Of a stretch of 45,075 nucleotides of DNA, positions 1 through 8,782 are shown piece by piece. The notes beneath the pieces are model-generated. The model was not told the origin of the DNA and made no database searches. It saw nothing but the letters and a program-made list of their open reading frames with translations. A program made the translations under genes and the position numbers. Source of the DNA: Halomonas lysinitropha (GTDB taxonomy: Bacteria > Pseudomonadota > Gammaproteobacteria > Pseudomonadales > Halomonadaceae); NCBI RefSeq assembly GCF_902500215.1, contig NZ_CABVOU010000049.1, positions 1 through 45,075 on the forward strand. Direction: 5' to 3'. The stretch's first letter is position 1, and each line of letters starts with the position of its first letter.

Positions 1-211
1 CCCCATCTTTTATTTGCGCACTATGTGTTATGAAATCAAATATATTCTCTATGAATTTCTTGTCACTTAACCTTACGTTAACCCAATATTCTTTGTCTTT
101 ATTAAGATTGTCGACATTCTCAAGGGAATTATGCTCGTTGGCAGAAATTTTCTTATATTTCTCTTGCGTCAGTTTCCTGCGAACAATTTTAAAAATCTTT
201 CTAACTAACAT
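1..211 (-). CDS. Unidentified protein of the polysaccharide locus, 3' part cut off by the window edge
   Basis: The minus strand is open from an ATG at 211 to the left edge (70 codons visible). It begins MLVRKIFKIVRRKLTQEK and is rich in Lys, Asn and Ile. A good ribosome binding site (GAGGTG, about six bases before the ATG) supports the start. The gene follows the flippase gene in the same direction after about 280 AT-rich bases, so it probably belongs to the same surface-polysaccharide locus. The visible part has no motif I recognise and is too short to name; a transferase would be a guess from position only. Its base composition is far more AT-rich than the rest of the window, which suggests horizontal acquisition. 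A plus-strand frame over the same bases lacks support and was left out. Confidence 0.5.
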   Translation of the reverse strand, partial: MLVRKIFKIVRRKLTQEKYKKISANEHNSLENVDNLNKDKEYWVNVRLSDKKFIENIFDFITHSAQIKDG

Positions 212-495
212 ACTACCCACCTCATAACCTCTAATATTATTTTCCATCGAATTTTTAATAACCTATTTTCGGGGTAAGTTCTTTCGGTCATAATTATATA
301 GCACTTATGAAATAGGGAAATCTCGCAGAACTACGATTCCAGGTATAATTTAAATTTTCCCATATAGTATATTATCATACTGCGCCCCACTTTCCCCGCG
401 TTATTCAAGCAATTAACGACGAATTACCTTGTTATCATATTACATTTTGACAACCAACAATCCGTAAATCTGGAAAAACGAAAGCGGGATGATCT
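212..495. other. AT-rich intergenic stretch
   Basis: The stretch between the flippase stop and the next gene of the polysaccharide locus is very AT-rich. I see no conserved gene, tandem repeat or clear terminator in it. It contains the ribosome binding site and presumably a promoter for the following minus-strand gene, but no promoter can be assigned with confidence. Confidence 0.5.
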
Positions 496-1923
496 CTATG
501 AAGGTCGAAGTTCTTTTGTCAACGCAATATAATACACAGCCGAGAAAAGTACAACCGCAACAAACATTACCTTACTTGCACCAATGTCAAAAATCTGCCC
601 CAATCCATTCAAAATGAAAAGCAGGATAAATGCCGGCACATAGTTTTTCAAAGGCACATACCAAGAAATACCAACAACTTTGAAAGAAACAATCTGGTAT
701 ATTATGTATCCAAGCACATTAAATATTGAAAACCAGACAACGGCAAGTATAAAGTCATCATATATAACACCTATTCCTATACCGAATACTCTCGCCACTA
801 GAAGCACAGCCTGCATCAACATTCCAAGGTGCTGCTTTTCTGCCACCATGAACACTGAGCTCAGTGGTGATGTTGTAAAAGTCATTAACATCCAAAGTGA
901 AAGCCAAGAAGCAACCTCACCGGATACTTTCCATTCTTCACCAAATATAACACTAAACAGTGATGGCCCGAACAAAATTAAGATTGCCGTAGGTGGTAGG
1001 ATGCACTTTATCAGGATTTTATGGGCTTGATTCAAAGTACTGTGGAGCTCGCCACTCCGGTACTGTGCTGGCGCATCGGAGAGAAACACTTGACCAACCG
1101 CTTGTCCAACCAGCCCCATTGGCATTGCAATCAAGCGATGTGCCAGTGCATAAAAACCCGCATACCCGGCACCGAATGTAGAAGCGAATAATAAAGGAGG
1201 TAACTGCGCCCCGGCAGTGTTAAGGAATCCACCCCAGGTAGAGAATATCGGGAATTTTCGATACCGCTTTGATACGTATCCTACTCGCCTTACTGGCTGG
1301 CGGTCCCAGCTTTTTCTTCCGAAAACCTTGGTTGAAAGCGTGAGAACGCCCATCCCAGTACCCACAACATTTCCCACTAACAGGCCCAAGCCGCCCATAT
1401 TAAACATGGATACCTGCGCTGCTATTGTTACTACCTGCTGGCGAATCTTGGTTTTTGCGATGATCGGGAATTCTTTCAGGCGAACCGCCCAGTACGTGAA
1501 AAGTTTGTACATGCCGGTAAAAACAATGGCAATCGGTACAAGCCAAAGATAACCAGCTAGATCTGGAGTTTCCATCGCTTCAGCGAGAGTGTCACCCCAC
1601 CAATACAAACAGAGCGCCGAAATTACCGCTACCGCAAATATCAGTATCAGTGAAAGAATGGTGAGCGCCGCTGCATCGCGTTCATCCTCAGGCAACGGTA
1701 TCGCTAGCTCGTATTTCAGTCCGGCCACGACCGAGAAGAGCGAGACTATGCTTACGAATACTGCAAGCATTCCGAAGCTCTCCGGGCTATATAACCTAGT
1801 GAGTATCGGTGCCGAAAGTACAGCTAAAAGCTGAGCTCCTGCGGTTCCACCAACCAGCACCGAAACGCTGCGGGCGAACCGATTATTCGGTATGAGTTGT
1901 TTTAGTCGTGAACTAGCTTTCAC
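496..1923 (-). CDS. Wzx-type oligosaccharide flippase (MOP superfamily)
   Basis: A 475-residue integral membrane protein with about a dozen hydrophobic segments. The N-terminal pattern (VLVGGTAGAQLLAVLSAPIL followed by TRLYSPESFG) is typical of the polysaccharide_synt family. Members of this family move undecaprenyl-linked sugar units across the inner membrane in O-antigen, capsule or exopolysaccharide synthesis. It begins 31 bases after the aminotransferase stop, in the same direction, so it is probably co-transcribed with the wbp-like genes. The length is usual for the family. The gene is visibly more AT-rich than the sugar-nucleotide genes upstream, as is common for Wzx genes in exchanged polysaccharide loci. 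The exact glycan cannot be read from the sequence. Confidence 0.88.
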   Translation of the reverse strand: MKASSRLKQLIPNNRFARSVSVLVGGTAGAQLLAVLSAPILTRLYSPESFGMLAVFVSIVSLFSVVAGLKYELAIPLPEDERDAAALTILSLILIFAVAVISALCLYWWGDTLAEAMETPDLAGYLWLVPIAIVFTGMYKLFTYWAVRLKEFPIIAKTKIRQQVVTIAAQVSMFNMGGLGLLVGNVVGTGMGVLTLSTKVFGRKSWDRQPVRRVGYVSKRYRKFPIFSTWGGFLNTAGAQLPPLLFASTFGAGYAGFYALAHRLIAMPMGLVGQAVGQVFLSDAPAQYRSGELHSTLNQAHKILIKCILPPTAILILFGPSLFSVIFGEEWKVSGEVASWLSLWMLMTFTTSPLSSVFMVAEKQHLGMLMQAVLLVARVFGIGIGVIYDDFILAVVWFSIFNVLGYIIYQIVSFKVVGISWYVPLKNYVPAFILLFILNGLGQIFDIGASKVMFVAVVLFSAVYYIALTKELRPS

Positions 1924-1954
1924 GTATGTATATGATTTCTATTAGTGAAATTGG

Positions 1955-3511
1955 TTAGAAACGGCAGGGCCCTACTACACCTTTCTGATAGTATTCAGTG
2001 AGATAGGGATGCATCGGCAACGAGATCACTTCCTGAGCCGCCTTGTCACCTTGGGGCAAGTGGGCGTCACGGTCCACGACGGCTGGCTGATGATTGAGAG
2101 GCACCGGATAATGCACCGCCGTAGGCACACCCGCCTCCTTCAGCGCGGCCTGTACCGCTTCACGGTTTTCCACGCGAATGGTGTACTGCGCCCAGGCGCT
2201 GGTGTTGTGGGGTTCTACATAAGGCGTGGTGGAGATACCCGCTTCGTTGAGCAGTTGGGTATAGCGCTCTGCTACCTGATGGCGGAGCTGTAGTTCCTCG
2301 TCGAAGATCTCCAGCTTGGGAAGCAGGATCGCGGCTTGCAACGTATCCAGGCGGCTGTTCACGCCTACGCGGATATGGTGGTAGCGCCGGTCCTGGCCGT
2401 GTCGGGCGATCTGCCGGATGATGATGGCCAGCTCGTCGTCGTTGGTGAAGATGGCGCCGCCGTCGCCGTAGCACCCCAGCGGCTTGCTGGGGAAGAAGCT
2501 GGTGGTGGCGATGGTGCTGAGGTTGCAGGACTTGCGGCCCTTGTAGGTGGCGCCGAAGCTCTGGGCGGCGTCTTCGATCACCGGGATGCCGTGCCTCTCT
2601 GCGATGGCGTTGATGGCGTCGAAATCGGCGCACTGGCCGAAGAGCGAGACGGGGATGATCGCGCGGGTTTTCGGCGTGATCGCCGCTTCCAGCTTGCTGG
2701 GGTCGAGGTTGTAGGTGCGCGGGTCGATATCCACATAGACCGGCCTGGCGCCGAGCAGGGCCACGGTTTCTGCCGTGGCGATATAGGTAAATCCGGGCGT
2801 GATCACCTCGTCGCCGGGGCCGATGCCCAGCGCCATCTGGGCGATCTGCAGGGCGTCGGTGCCGTTGGCGCAGCTGATGCAATGCTTGGCACCGGTGTAG
2901 GCGGCGAGCTTTTCTTCCAGCTCGGCCACTTCCGGGCCCAGGATGTACTTGCCGTGTCGCAACACGGCTTCCACACGGCGCTCGATTTCAGGCCGCAGGC
3001 GCCGCTGTTGGGCGGCCAAGTCGATGAAGGGGATGGGGGTGTCCGCGGGATGATGATCGCGAGCGCTGCTCGCTCCTGCAGCTTCGGTTGGCGTCAGGGT
3101 TTGCACTTCACCGAGAGTGTCGAAGGTTTTGTCCAGTGTCACCAGGATGGCGTTGTGGCCTGGCAGCGAACGGGCCGCTGCGGCGATCTGGGCGTCTTCA
3201 AAGTCTCTGGCTTGGCGGTAGACATCACCTTGTTCGAAACCCTGTGTACTCAGTACGCCGACACGCTGCAGGAGGTCGCTCATCAGCGCCTGAACATGCT
3301 GCTTGGCCCTGTCCGCGGCGATTCCGGCCCGCTTCATGCGGGTACGGGCGACATAGTCCAGTGTTGGAAGGCTGCTGGCTGATACCCAGAGTTGAATCTC
3401 ACCCATCTGGGCGGCACTGAAAAGGCGTGCGGTTGCCTCGCTGCTTTCGCCGCTCAGCCAGAGGTCGACAAGGGTGCTGACATCCAGAATGTAATCTTCA
3501 GCGGCCGCCAA
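1955..3511 (-). CDS. PIN domain fused to a WbpE-like PLP-dependent sugar aminotransferase
   Basis: One open frame of 518 residues from a proposed TTG start at 3511, preceded by GGAAGAG and overlapping the antitoxin-like gene by 14 bases. Residues 1-142 form a VapC-like PIN domain: ILD with Asp10, VSASSL around 43-48, FEDA with Asp106, and VTLDKTF with Asp127. Residues from about 159 onward form a DegT/DnrJ/EryC1/StrS aminotransferase beginning PFIDLAAQQ, with EDAAQSFGA (Asp314, Gln317) and the PLP lysine Lys343 in FFPSKPLG. That half resembles WbpE/WlbC, which makes the 3-amino group of UDP-2-acetamido-3-amino-glucuronate using glutamate. The usual enzyme is about 360-370 residues with no PIN domain. 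The linker (about 143-158) is encoded by a REP-like palindrome. No ATG starts the aminotransferase alone; an in-frame GTG at 3106 (residue 136) is the nearest alternative. Enzyme call is firm; the fusion is seen directly, its function is unknown. Confidence 0.85.
   Translation of the reverse strand: MAAAEDYILDVSTLVDLWLSGESSEATARLFSAAQMGEIQLWVSASSLPTLDYVARTRMKRAGIAADRAKQHVQALMSDLLQRVGVLSTQGFEQGDVYRQARDFEDAQIAAAARSLPGHNAILVTLDKTFDTLGEVQTLTPTEAAGASSARDHHPADTPIPFIDLAAQQRRLRPEIERRVEAVLRHGKYILGPEVAELEEKLAAYTGAKHCISCANGTDALQIAQMALGIGPGDEVITPGFTYIATAETVALLGARPVYVDIDPRTYNLDPSKLEAAITPKTRAIIPVSLFGQCADFDAINAIAERHGIPVIEDAAQSFGATYKGRKSCNLSTIATTSFFPSKPLGCYGDGGAIFTNDDELAIIIRQIARHGQDRRYHHIRVGVNSRLDTLQAAILLPKLEIFDEELQLRHQVAERYTQLLNEAGISTTPYVEPHNTSAWAQYTIRVENREAVQAALKEAGVPTAVHYPVPLNHQPAVVDRDAHLPQGDKAAQEVISLPMHPYLTEYYQKGVVGPCRF
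3055..3080 (-). repeat. REP-like palindrome inside the PIN-aminotransferase linker
   Basis: On the coding strand this reads as GCAGGAGCGAG, CAG, CGCTCGCGATC: an inverted GCGAG/CTCGC pair in the (G)GGAGCGA...TCGCGA style of Pseudomonas-type REP elements. A related element lies at 23643-23773. Here it encodes linker residues of roughly 145-153 between the PIN domain and the aminotransferase. This looks like former intergenic sequence now read as protein. Confidence 0.55.
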
Positions 3512-3785
3512 GGTATTTCTCTTCCAGGTGTTGGTGCCAGGTCGCCTTCGTCTCTTCGGCCGTGGGGGCGGTAGTAAGCTTTTCATAGTCCGCGCCAAGA
3601 ATCGCGCGAATCTGGTCGCGGATATCACCTGAACCGGGCTGGGGTGTCTCCCCTTCTGTTTCAGCAGGTGCGCTCTCAACTTCCTCGTCGGGAATGTCGA
3701 TGTGGAGCACGAAACGCTGATGTTTGAACCGAAGGTGGTCCGGAAGCTTGACCGACCCGTTATCGTAGATGGCTTCAACTTGCAT
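3498..3785 (-). CDS. Antitoxin-like protein (AF2212/DUF104-like) paired with the PIN domain
   Basis: A 95-residue protein starting MQVEAIYDNGSVKLPDHLRF. The EAIYxNG...LPDHL pattern resembles the small beta-barrel AF2212-like (DUF104) antitoxins. The rest is acidic and proline-rich, followed by a charged helix (about 54-95) that could wrap a toxin. A strong ribosome binding site (AAGGAGG) lies in the last codons of the acetyltransferase gene, and the end overlaps the proposed start of the PIN-aminotransferase gene by 14 bases. Antitoxin first, overlapping PIN toxin second, is the usual type II layout. What is odd is its place inside a sugar-nucleotide operon. The family assignment is by motif only. 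Confidence 0.65.
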   Translation of the reverse strand: MQVEAIYDNGSVKLPDHLRFKHQRFVLHIDIPDEEVESAPAETEGETPQPGSGDIRDQIRAILGADYEKLTTAPTAEETKATWHQHLEEKYLGGR

Positions 3786-3788
3786 GGC

Positions 3789-4376
3789 TTAGGCCTCCTT
3801 CTGGAGTCGTCCGCTTTTCAGTGTATAACAGGCCCCAGTGTGGGGGCAGCAGACTTCGCCGTCGCCTTCCAGTGGCAGGTCCAGCTGTTCGCCGTACTCG
3901 CTCATCCAGCCGATCTGGCGGGCCGGGACGCCGACCATCAGCGCATAGGCGGGCACGTTCTTGTTGATGACCGCTCCAGCGCCGATGAAGGCGTACTCGC
4001 CGATGGTCACGCCGCAGACGATGGTGCAGTTGGCCCCCAGGGTGGCGCCCTTCTTGACCCGGGTGTCACGGTACTCGTTCTTGCGCTCGACCAGCGACCG
4101 GGGGTTGTAGACGTTGGTGAACACCATGCTGGGGCCGCAGAAGACGCCCTCTTCCAGGTGGACGTTGTCGTACACGGAGACGTTGTTCTGGATCTTGCAG
4201 TGATCGCCGATGGTGACTTTGTTGCCGACGAAGACGCCCTGGCCCAGGGAGACGTTCTTGCCGATGCGGGCGCCGCCGCAAACGTGAACCCAGTGCCAGA
4301 CGCGGGAGCCTTCGCCGATTCGGGCACCCTCGTCGACGATGGCGGTGTCGTGGATCTTGACGTTCGCGTTTTCCAT
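3789..4376 (-). CDS. wbpD: WbpD-like UDP-2-acetamido-3-amino-2,3-dideoxy-glucuronate N-acetyltransferase
   Basis: A 195-residue left-handed beta-helix acyltransferase made of hexapeptide repeats ([43 protein letters not shown] and so on), with the loop [12 protein letters not shown] and the C-terminal CCPHTGACY pattern of WbpD/WlbB enzymes. The family uses acetyl-CoA to acetylate the 3-amino group of UDP-GlcNAc3NA in the cytoplasm. It starts one base after the oxidoreductase stop and its last codons hold the ribosome binding site for the antitoxin-like gene, so it is translated within a tight operon. The adjacent wbpA, wbpB and wbpE-type genes give the complete set for UDP-GlcNAc3NAcA. Confidence 0.9.
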   Translation of the reverse strand: MENANVKIHDTAIVDEGARIGEGSRVWHWVHVCGGARIGKNVSLGQGVFVGNKVTIGDHCKIQNNVSVYDNVHLEEGVFCGPSMVFTNVYNPRSLVERKNEYRDTRVKKGATLGANCTIVCGVTIGEYAFIGAGAVINKNVPAYALMVGVPARQIGWMSEYGEQLDLPLEGDGEVCCPHTGACYTLKSGRLQKEA

Positions 4377-4377
4377 A

Positions 4378-6650
<2,273 letters not shown>

Positions 6651-6673
6651 GGAGTCGCCGGTTGGTGGTGGTT

Positions 6674-6751
6674 GAGAATCTGCAGGCGCAGGAGTTTCCT
6701 GCGCTGCTCGGCGGTGAGGAGGGAATAGAGCTCTTTGAGCTGTGCAAGCAT
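6674..6751 (-). pseudogene. N-terminal remnant of an ABC transporter gene (PglK-like), low confidence
   Basis: From an ATG at 6751 the minus strand encodes about 26 residues, [16 protein letters not shown] followed by [10 protein letters not shown]. This closely resembles the cytoplasmic N-terminus of the fused permease-ATPase transporters found in glycan loci (a LxLLTxEQRxxLLxLQxL pattern). After LQIL it continues into unrelated residues and runs out of frame with wbpA, and no transmembrane or ATPase part follows. I read it as the leftover 5' end of a deleted transporter gene. It could instead be a short leader peptide. The call rests on recalled motif similarity only. Confidence 0.4.
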
Positions 6752-6853
6752 GGGGGCCCTGTAAGGCAGCGCCTAGCGCCGATAAGTATGAGAGTTGATG
6801 GATAACAATAGGCAAGCTTTGTGCCTTGATTTGAGGGCTTCGCAGAGGTCAGA

Positions 6854-6941
6854 AGACACCGCTTTTGGTGGATGCGCTGGCGCTTATCCCCCCCTACAAG
6901 GTCAAGAGCCAGGAAACCAAAGGTCAAGGACTCGCGCGGCA
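6854..6941. repeat. REP-containing repeat, copy 1, beside the DUF5615 gene
   Basis: The REP core is GGTGGATGCGCTGGCGCTTATCCCCCC then CTACAAGG, an imperfect palindrome of a type widespread in gammaproteobacteria. The segment 6864-6941 matches 7589-7665 almost base for base over 78/77 bases (one C more here). It lies just past the stop of the DUF5615 gene. The leading GACACCGCTTTTGG is also shared with the copy at 8737. Confidence 0.75.
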
Positions 6942-6967
6942 AAGCCAGCCCCCACGAAGACAAGCCC

Positions 6968-7300
6968 TCAGCGCACTTCGATCAGTATTTCTCCTTGATC
7001 CAGCGCCTTGACGATCTGTGGTAGCAAAGGCTCAAACCAGTGCAAGAGTTCATGGCGGCGTGTGTTGTTGATACGAAGCCATACTACGGTTGGTGACCTT
7101 TCTTCACTAGCATTCCGCCAGATGGCGAAATCTTCGTCTTTTGTCACGATTGCTGCACCATGACGTTCCGCCCAACGCCATATGACCCCATCCGAGGCCG
7201 ATTCCATTTCAATATCAGCGACGTGTTCGGCATGGTGCCCCTGAGCCGTCAACCATCGTGCAAGCGCTGGTGGGAGCTGAGCATCGACGATGAAGCGCAT
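6968..7300 (-). CDS. DUF5615 PIN-like toxin-type protein
   Basis: A 110-residue protein beginning MRFIVDAQLPPALARWL. The early Asp6 in IVDAQLP, the SASDGVIW segment and the AAIVTKDEDF motif are the hallmarks of DUF5615 proteins, small PIN-like (Mut7-C-like) putative nucleases. The start codon overlaps the stop of the DUF433 gene by one base, so the two are translationally coupled. DUF433 - DUF5615 pairs are predicted type II toxin-antitoxin modules; whether this protein cleaves RNA is inferred from the fold. All expected acidic residues seem present. It ends just before one copy of a 78-bp repeat. Confidence 0.85.
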   Translation of the reverse strand: MRFIVDAQLPPALARWLTAQGHHAEHVADIEMESASDGVIWRWAERHGAAIVTKDEDFAIWRNASEERSPTVVWLRINNTRRHELLHWFEPLLPQIVKALDQGEILIEVR

Positions 7301-7524
7301 TAGGCGACAGATAGCACGGGGTGATCGCTTTGTCGGGCCGCGTATTCCAAGACGGCTGTGATGTCCTCGTTTTCAAGGTACGGATAATCAGCCAGTATTT
7401 CTTCGCGCGTGGCACCAGCCGCTAGTAGATTCAGAATATCCTTAACGCGAATGCGCATGCCTCGGATACAAGGGCGGCCACCACACAGATCAGGGTTGAC
7501 GGTAATGCGGTTCAACTCGTTCAT
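7300..7524 (-). CDS. DUF433 antitoxin-type protein
   Basis: A 74-residue protein with the DUF433 signature: ITVNPDLCGGRPCIRGMRI followed by VKDILNLLAAGAT and EEILADYPYLENEDI. These proteins are winged-helix-like and are predicted antitoxins that bind their PIN-like partner and probably their own promoter. AAGGAG lies seven bases before the ATG. It is followed, with a one-base overlap, by the DUF5615 gene. The pair stands alone between two copies of a REP-containing repeat. The length is normal for the family. Confidence 0.88.
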   Translation of the reverse strand: MNELNRITVNPDLCGGRPCIRGMRIRVKDILNLLAAGATREEILADYPYLENEDITAVLEYAARQSDHPVLSVA

Positions 7525-7818
7525 TGTCGAACTCCTTGTTATTCATGGTCCCCTCGGGCTGCAGTCTCGGCGAAGGATGCCGCTGTCCTTTGGTGGATGC
7601 GCTGGCGCTTATCCCCCCTACAAGGTCAAGAGCCAGGAAACCAAAGGTCAAGGACTCGCGCGGCAGAGGCGAGGCGTTGAACCGCGCCCTCCCACGAAGG
7701 GCAAAATCAAACCCTCGCCCGTTGAAGTCGAAGCGTCGAACCGAGCCTCCCACGAAAATCGAAGGTCAAAAGCTCTTCAAGCGGAGCCTGGGCGTGCCAT
7801 GGGTTGGCGGTGTGGTGC
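7525..7818. other. Repeat-rich intergenic region upstream of the DUF433 gene
   Basis: Besides the second 78-bp repeat copy it holds two decayed related units, each with a GCGT(T/C)GAACCG then CTCCCACGAA pattern, near 7673-7697 and 7732-7756. No gene is seen. The ribosome binding site and presumably the promoter of the DUF433 gene lie at its left end. Confidence 0.5.
7577..7665. repeat. REP-containing repeat, copy 2, upstream of the DUF433 gene
   Basis: Same orientation and nearly identical to 6864-6941 from TTTGGTGGATGCG to CTCGCGCGGCA, with one C fewer in the C tract. Together the two copies form direct repeats around the DUF433/DUF5615 pair. Confidence 0.75.
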
Positions 7819-8661
7819 TTATTGCTCGGTGAACAGGGCGTCGAGACTGTCGGCGGTGAGGATCCTGGCAACCCAGGCGTCCAGCTGTTCGTCGCTGGCC
7901 TGTGCCAGTTGCTCGTCGGCCCAGGCGGGAAGCTCCCCGAATTTCATCTCGATCTGTTTGCGCAGGGTGCCTTCCACGCCTTCGTGGCGGCCTTCCTGGC
8001 GGCCCTCCTGGCGGCCTTGCTGCATGCCTTCGGTACGTAAACGTTCGGCCAGTCCGGTCATAACGGTACTCTCCTGCGGGTGTCGGGATTCGTACAACTG
8101 CCGTTCAGCATCAGTTAACCCCGTGTAGATATCGATCTTCTGCTCCGGCGTCCATTGCATGTTGGGGAGGTTCAGGCGGGCCACCAGGTTGTCGCTATCC
8201 AGGTAACGTTCTGCCGGGGTCGCGGCCAGCACACAGGCCAAGTAGTCGAAAGCCAAATAGTGGTGCCATTCGCTGCCCAGTGCCAGCTGGCGGGGTATCT
8301 CCGGGTAGTCATGTAGAAAGATCACCACCGGCACCACTCGCTCAGTGGACAACAGCTCGGCCAGGTCGAGGCAGTAGTGAGCCAGGCGATGGATCGAGAA
8401 GCGCTGCGGGTTCGTCTCCTCCTCGAGCACGAACAGCAGGGCTTCGCGACGGCCGTCCGGCCATTCCACCAGCAGCGGCACATCCAGTTCACGAAAACGC
8501 TCGCCGAGACGCTCCTTGAGCTGTTCCTGGCGCAGCGGGGTGATACTCACGCCGGCATCGATATCTCCTGCCTCGTCCGCGGCGAAGAAGGCCAGCGCCT
8601 CATGGGGATAGTCGAGGATCAGGTTCTTGAAGTTCTGGTCGTGGCTGACTGGTCGTACCAT
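7819..8661 (-). CDS. Rpn-family (PD-(D/E)XK) recombination-promoting nuclease-like protein
   Basis: A 280-residue protein from the ATG at 8661 (GGAG five bases before it). The N-terminal HDQNFKNLILDYP, the hydrophobic LLFVLEEETNPQ strand (likely the nuclease core) and the IHRLAHYCLDL helix fit the Rpn/YhgA-like family. The C-terminus has a Q-G-R-Q-E-G repeat (about 220-235) and then a DUF4351-like region (LRKQIEMKFGELP...LDAWVARIL). Rpn proteins are nucleases linked to RecA-independent recombination and, in some cases, to phage defence or toxin-antitoxin behaviour. It sits with toxin-antitoxin genes and REP repeats. Subfamily naming is uncertain, and the active-site residues could not be aligned with certainty. 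Confidence 0.65.
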   Translation of the reverse strand: MVRPVSHDQNFKNLILDYPHEALAFFAADEAGDIDAGVSITPLRQEQLKERLGERFRELDVPLLVEWPDGRREALLFVLEEETNPQRFSIHRLAHYCLDLAELLSTERVVPVVIFLHDYPEIPRQLALGSEWHHYLAFDYLACVLAATPAERYLDSDNLVARLNLPNMQWTPEQKIDIYTGLTDAERQLYESRHPQESTVMTGLAERLRTEGMQQGRQEGRQEGRHEGVEGTLRKQIEMKFGELPAWADEQLAQASDEQLDAWVARILTADSLDALFTEQ

Positions 8662-8736
8662 GAGGTCTCCATACCTGGGCCGATTTAGCGGCTTGTCTCC
8701 CTGTCCTGTGTGGCCTGACACCGCTAGCGCCAAGGG

Positions 8737-8782
8737 AGACACCGCTTTTGGCGGGAGCGCTAGCGCTTATCCTCCCGACAAG
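8737..8782. repeat. REP element overlapping the end of the MBL-fold gene
   Basis: GACACCGCTTTTGG is followed by a palindrome with GGCGGGA and TCCTCCC arms around GCGCTAGCGCTTA. It is clearly related to the copies at 6854 and 7577. The TTA of the right half is the stop codon of the MBL-fold gene on the minus strand, so the last residues of that protein (LSGG) are REP-encoded. Confidence 0.7.

Noticed and set aside
30..227. A 65-codon plus-strand frame at the left edge
   Set aside because: The minus strand has a longer open frame here with a good ribosome binding site and runs with the locus.
3512..3778. Extension of the PIN-aminotransferase protein upstream to an ATG at 3778
   Set aside because: That part overlaps the antitoxin-like gene almost fully, reads as basic low-complexity sequence, and lacks a ribosome binding site, while the TTG at 3511 fits the PIN domain start.
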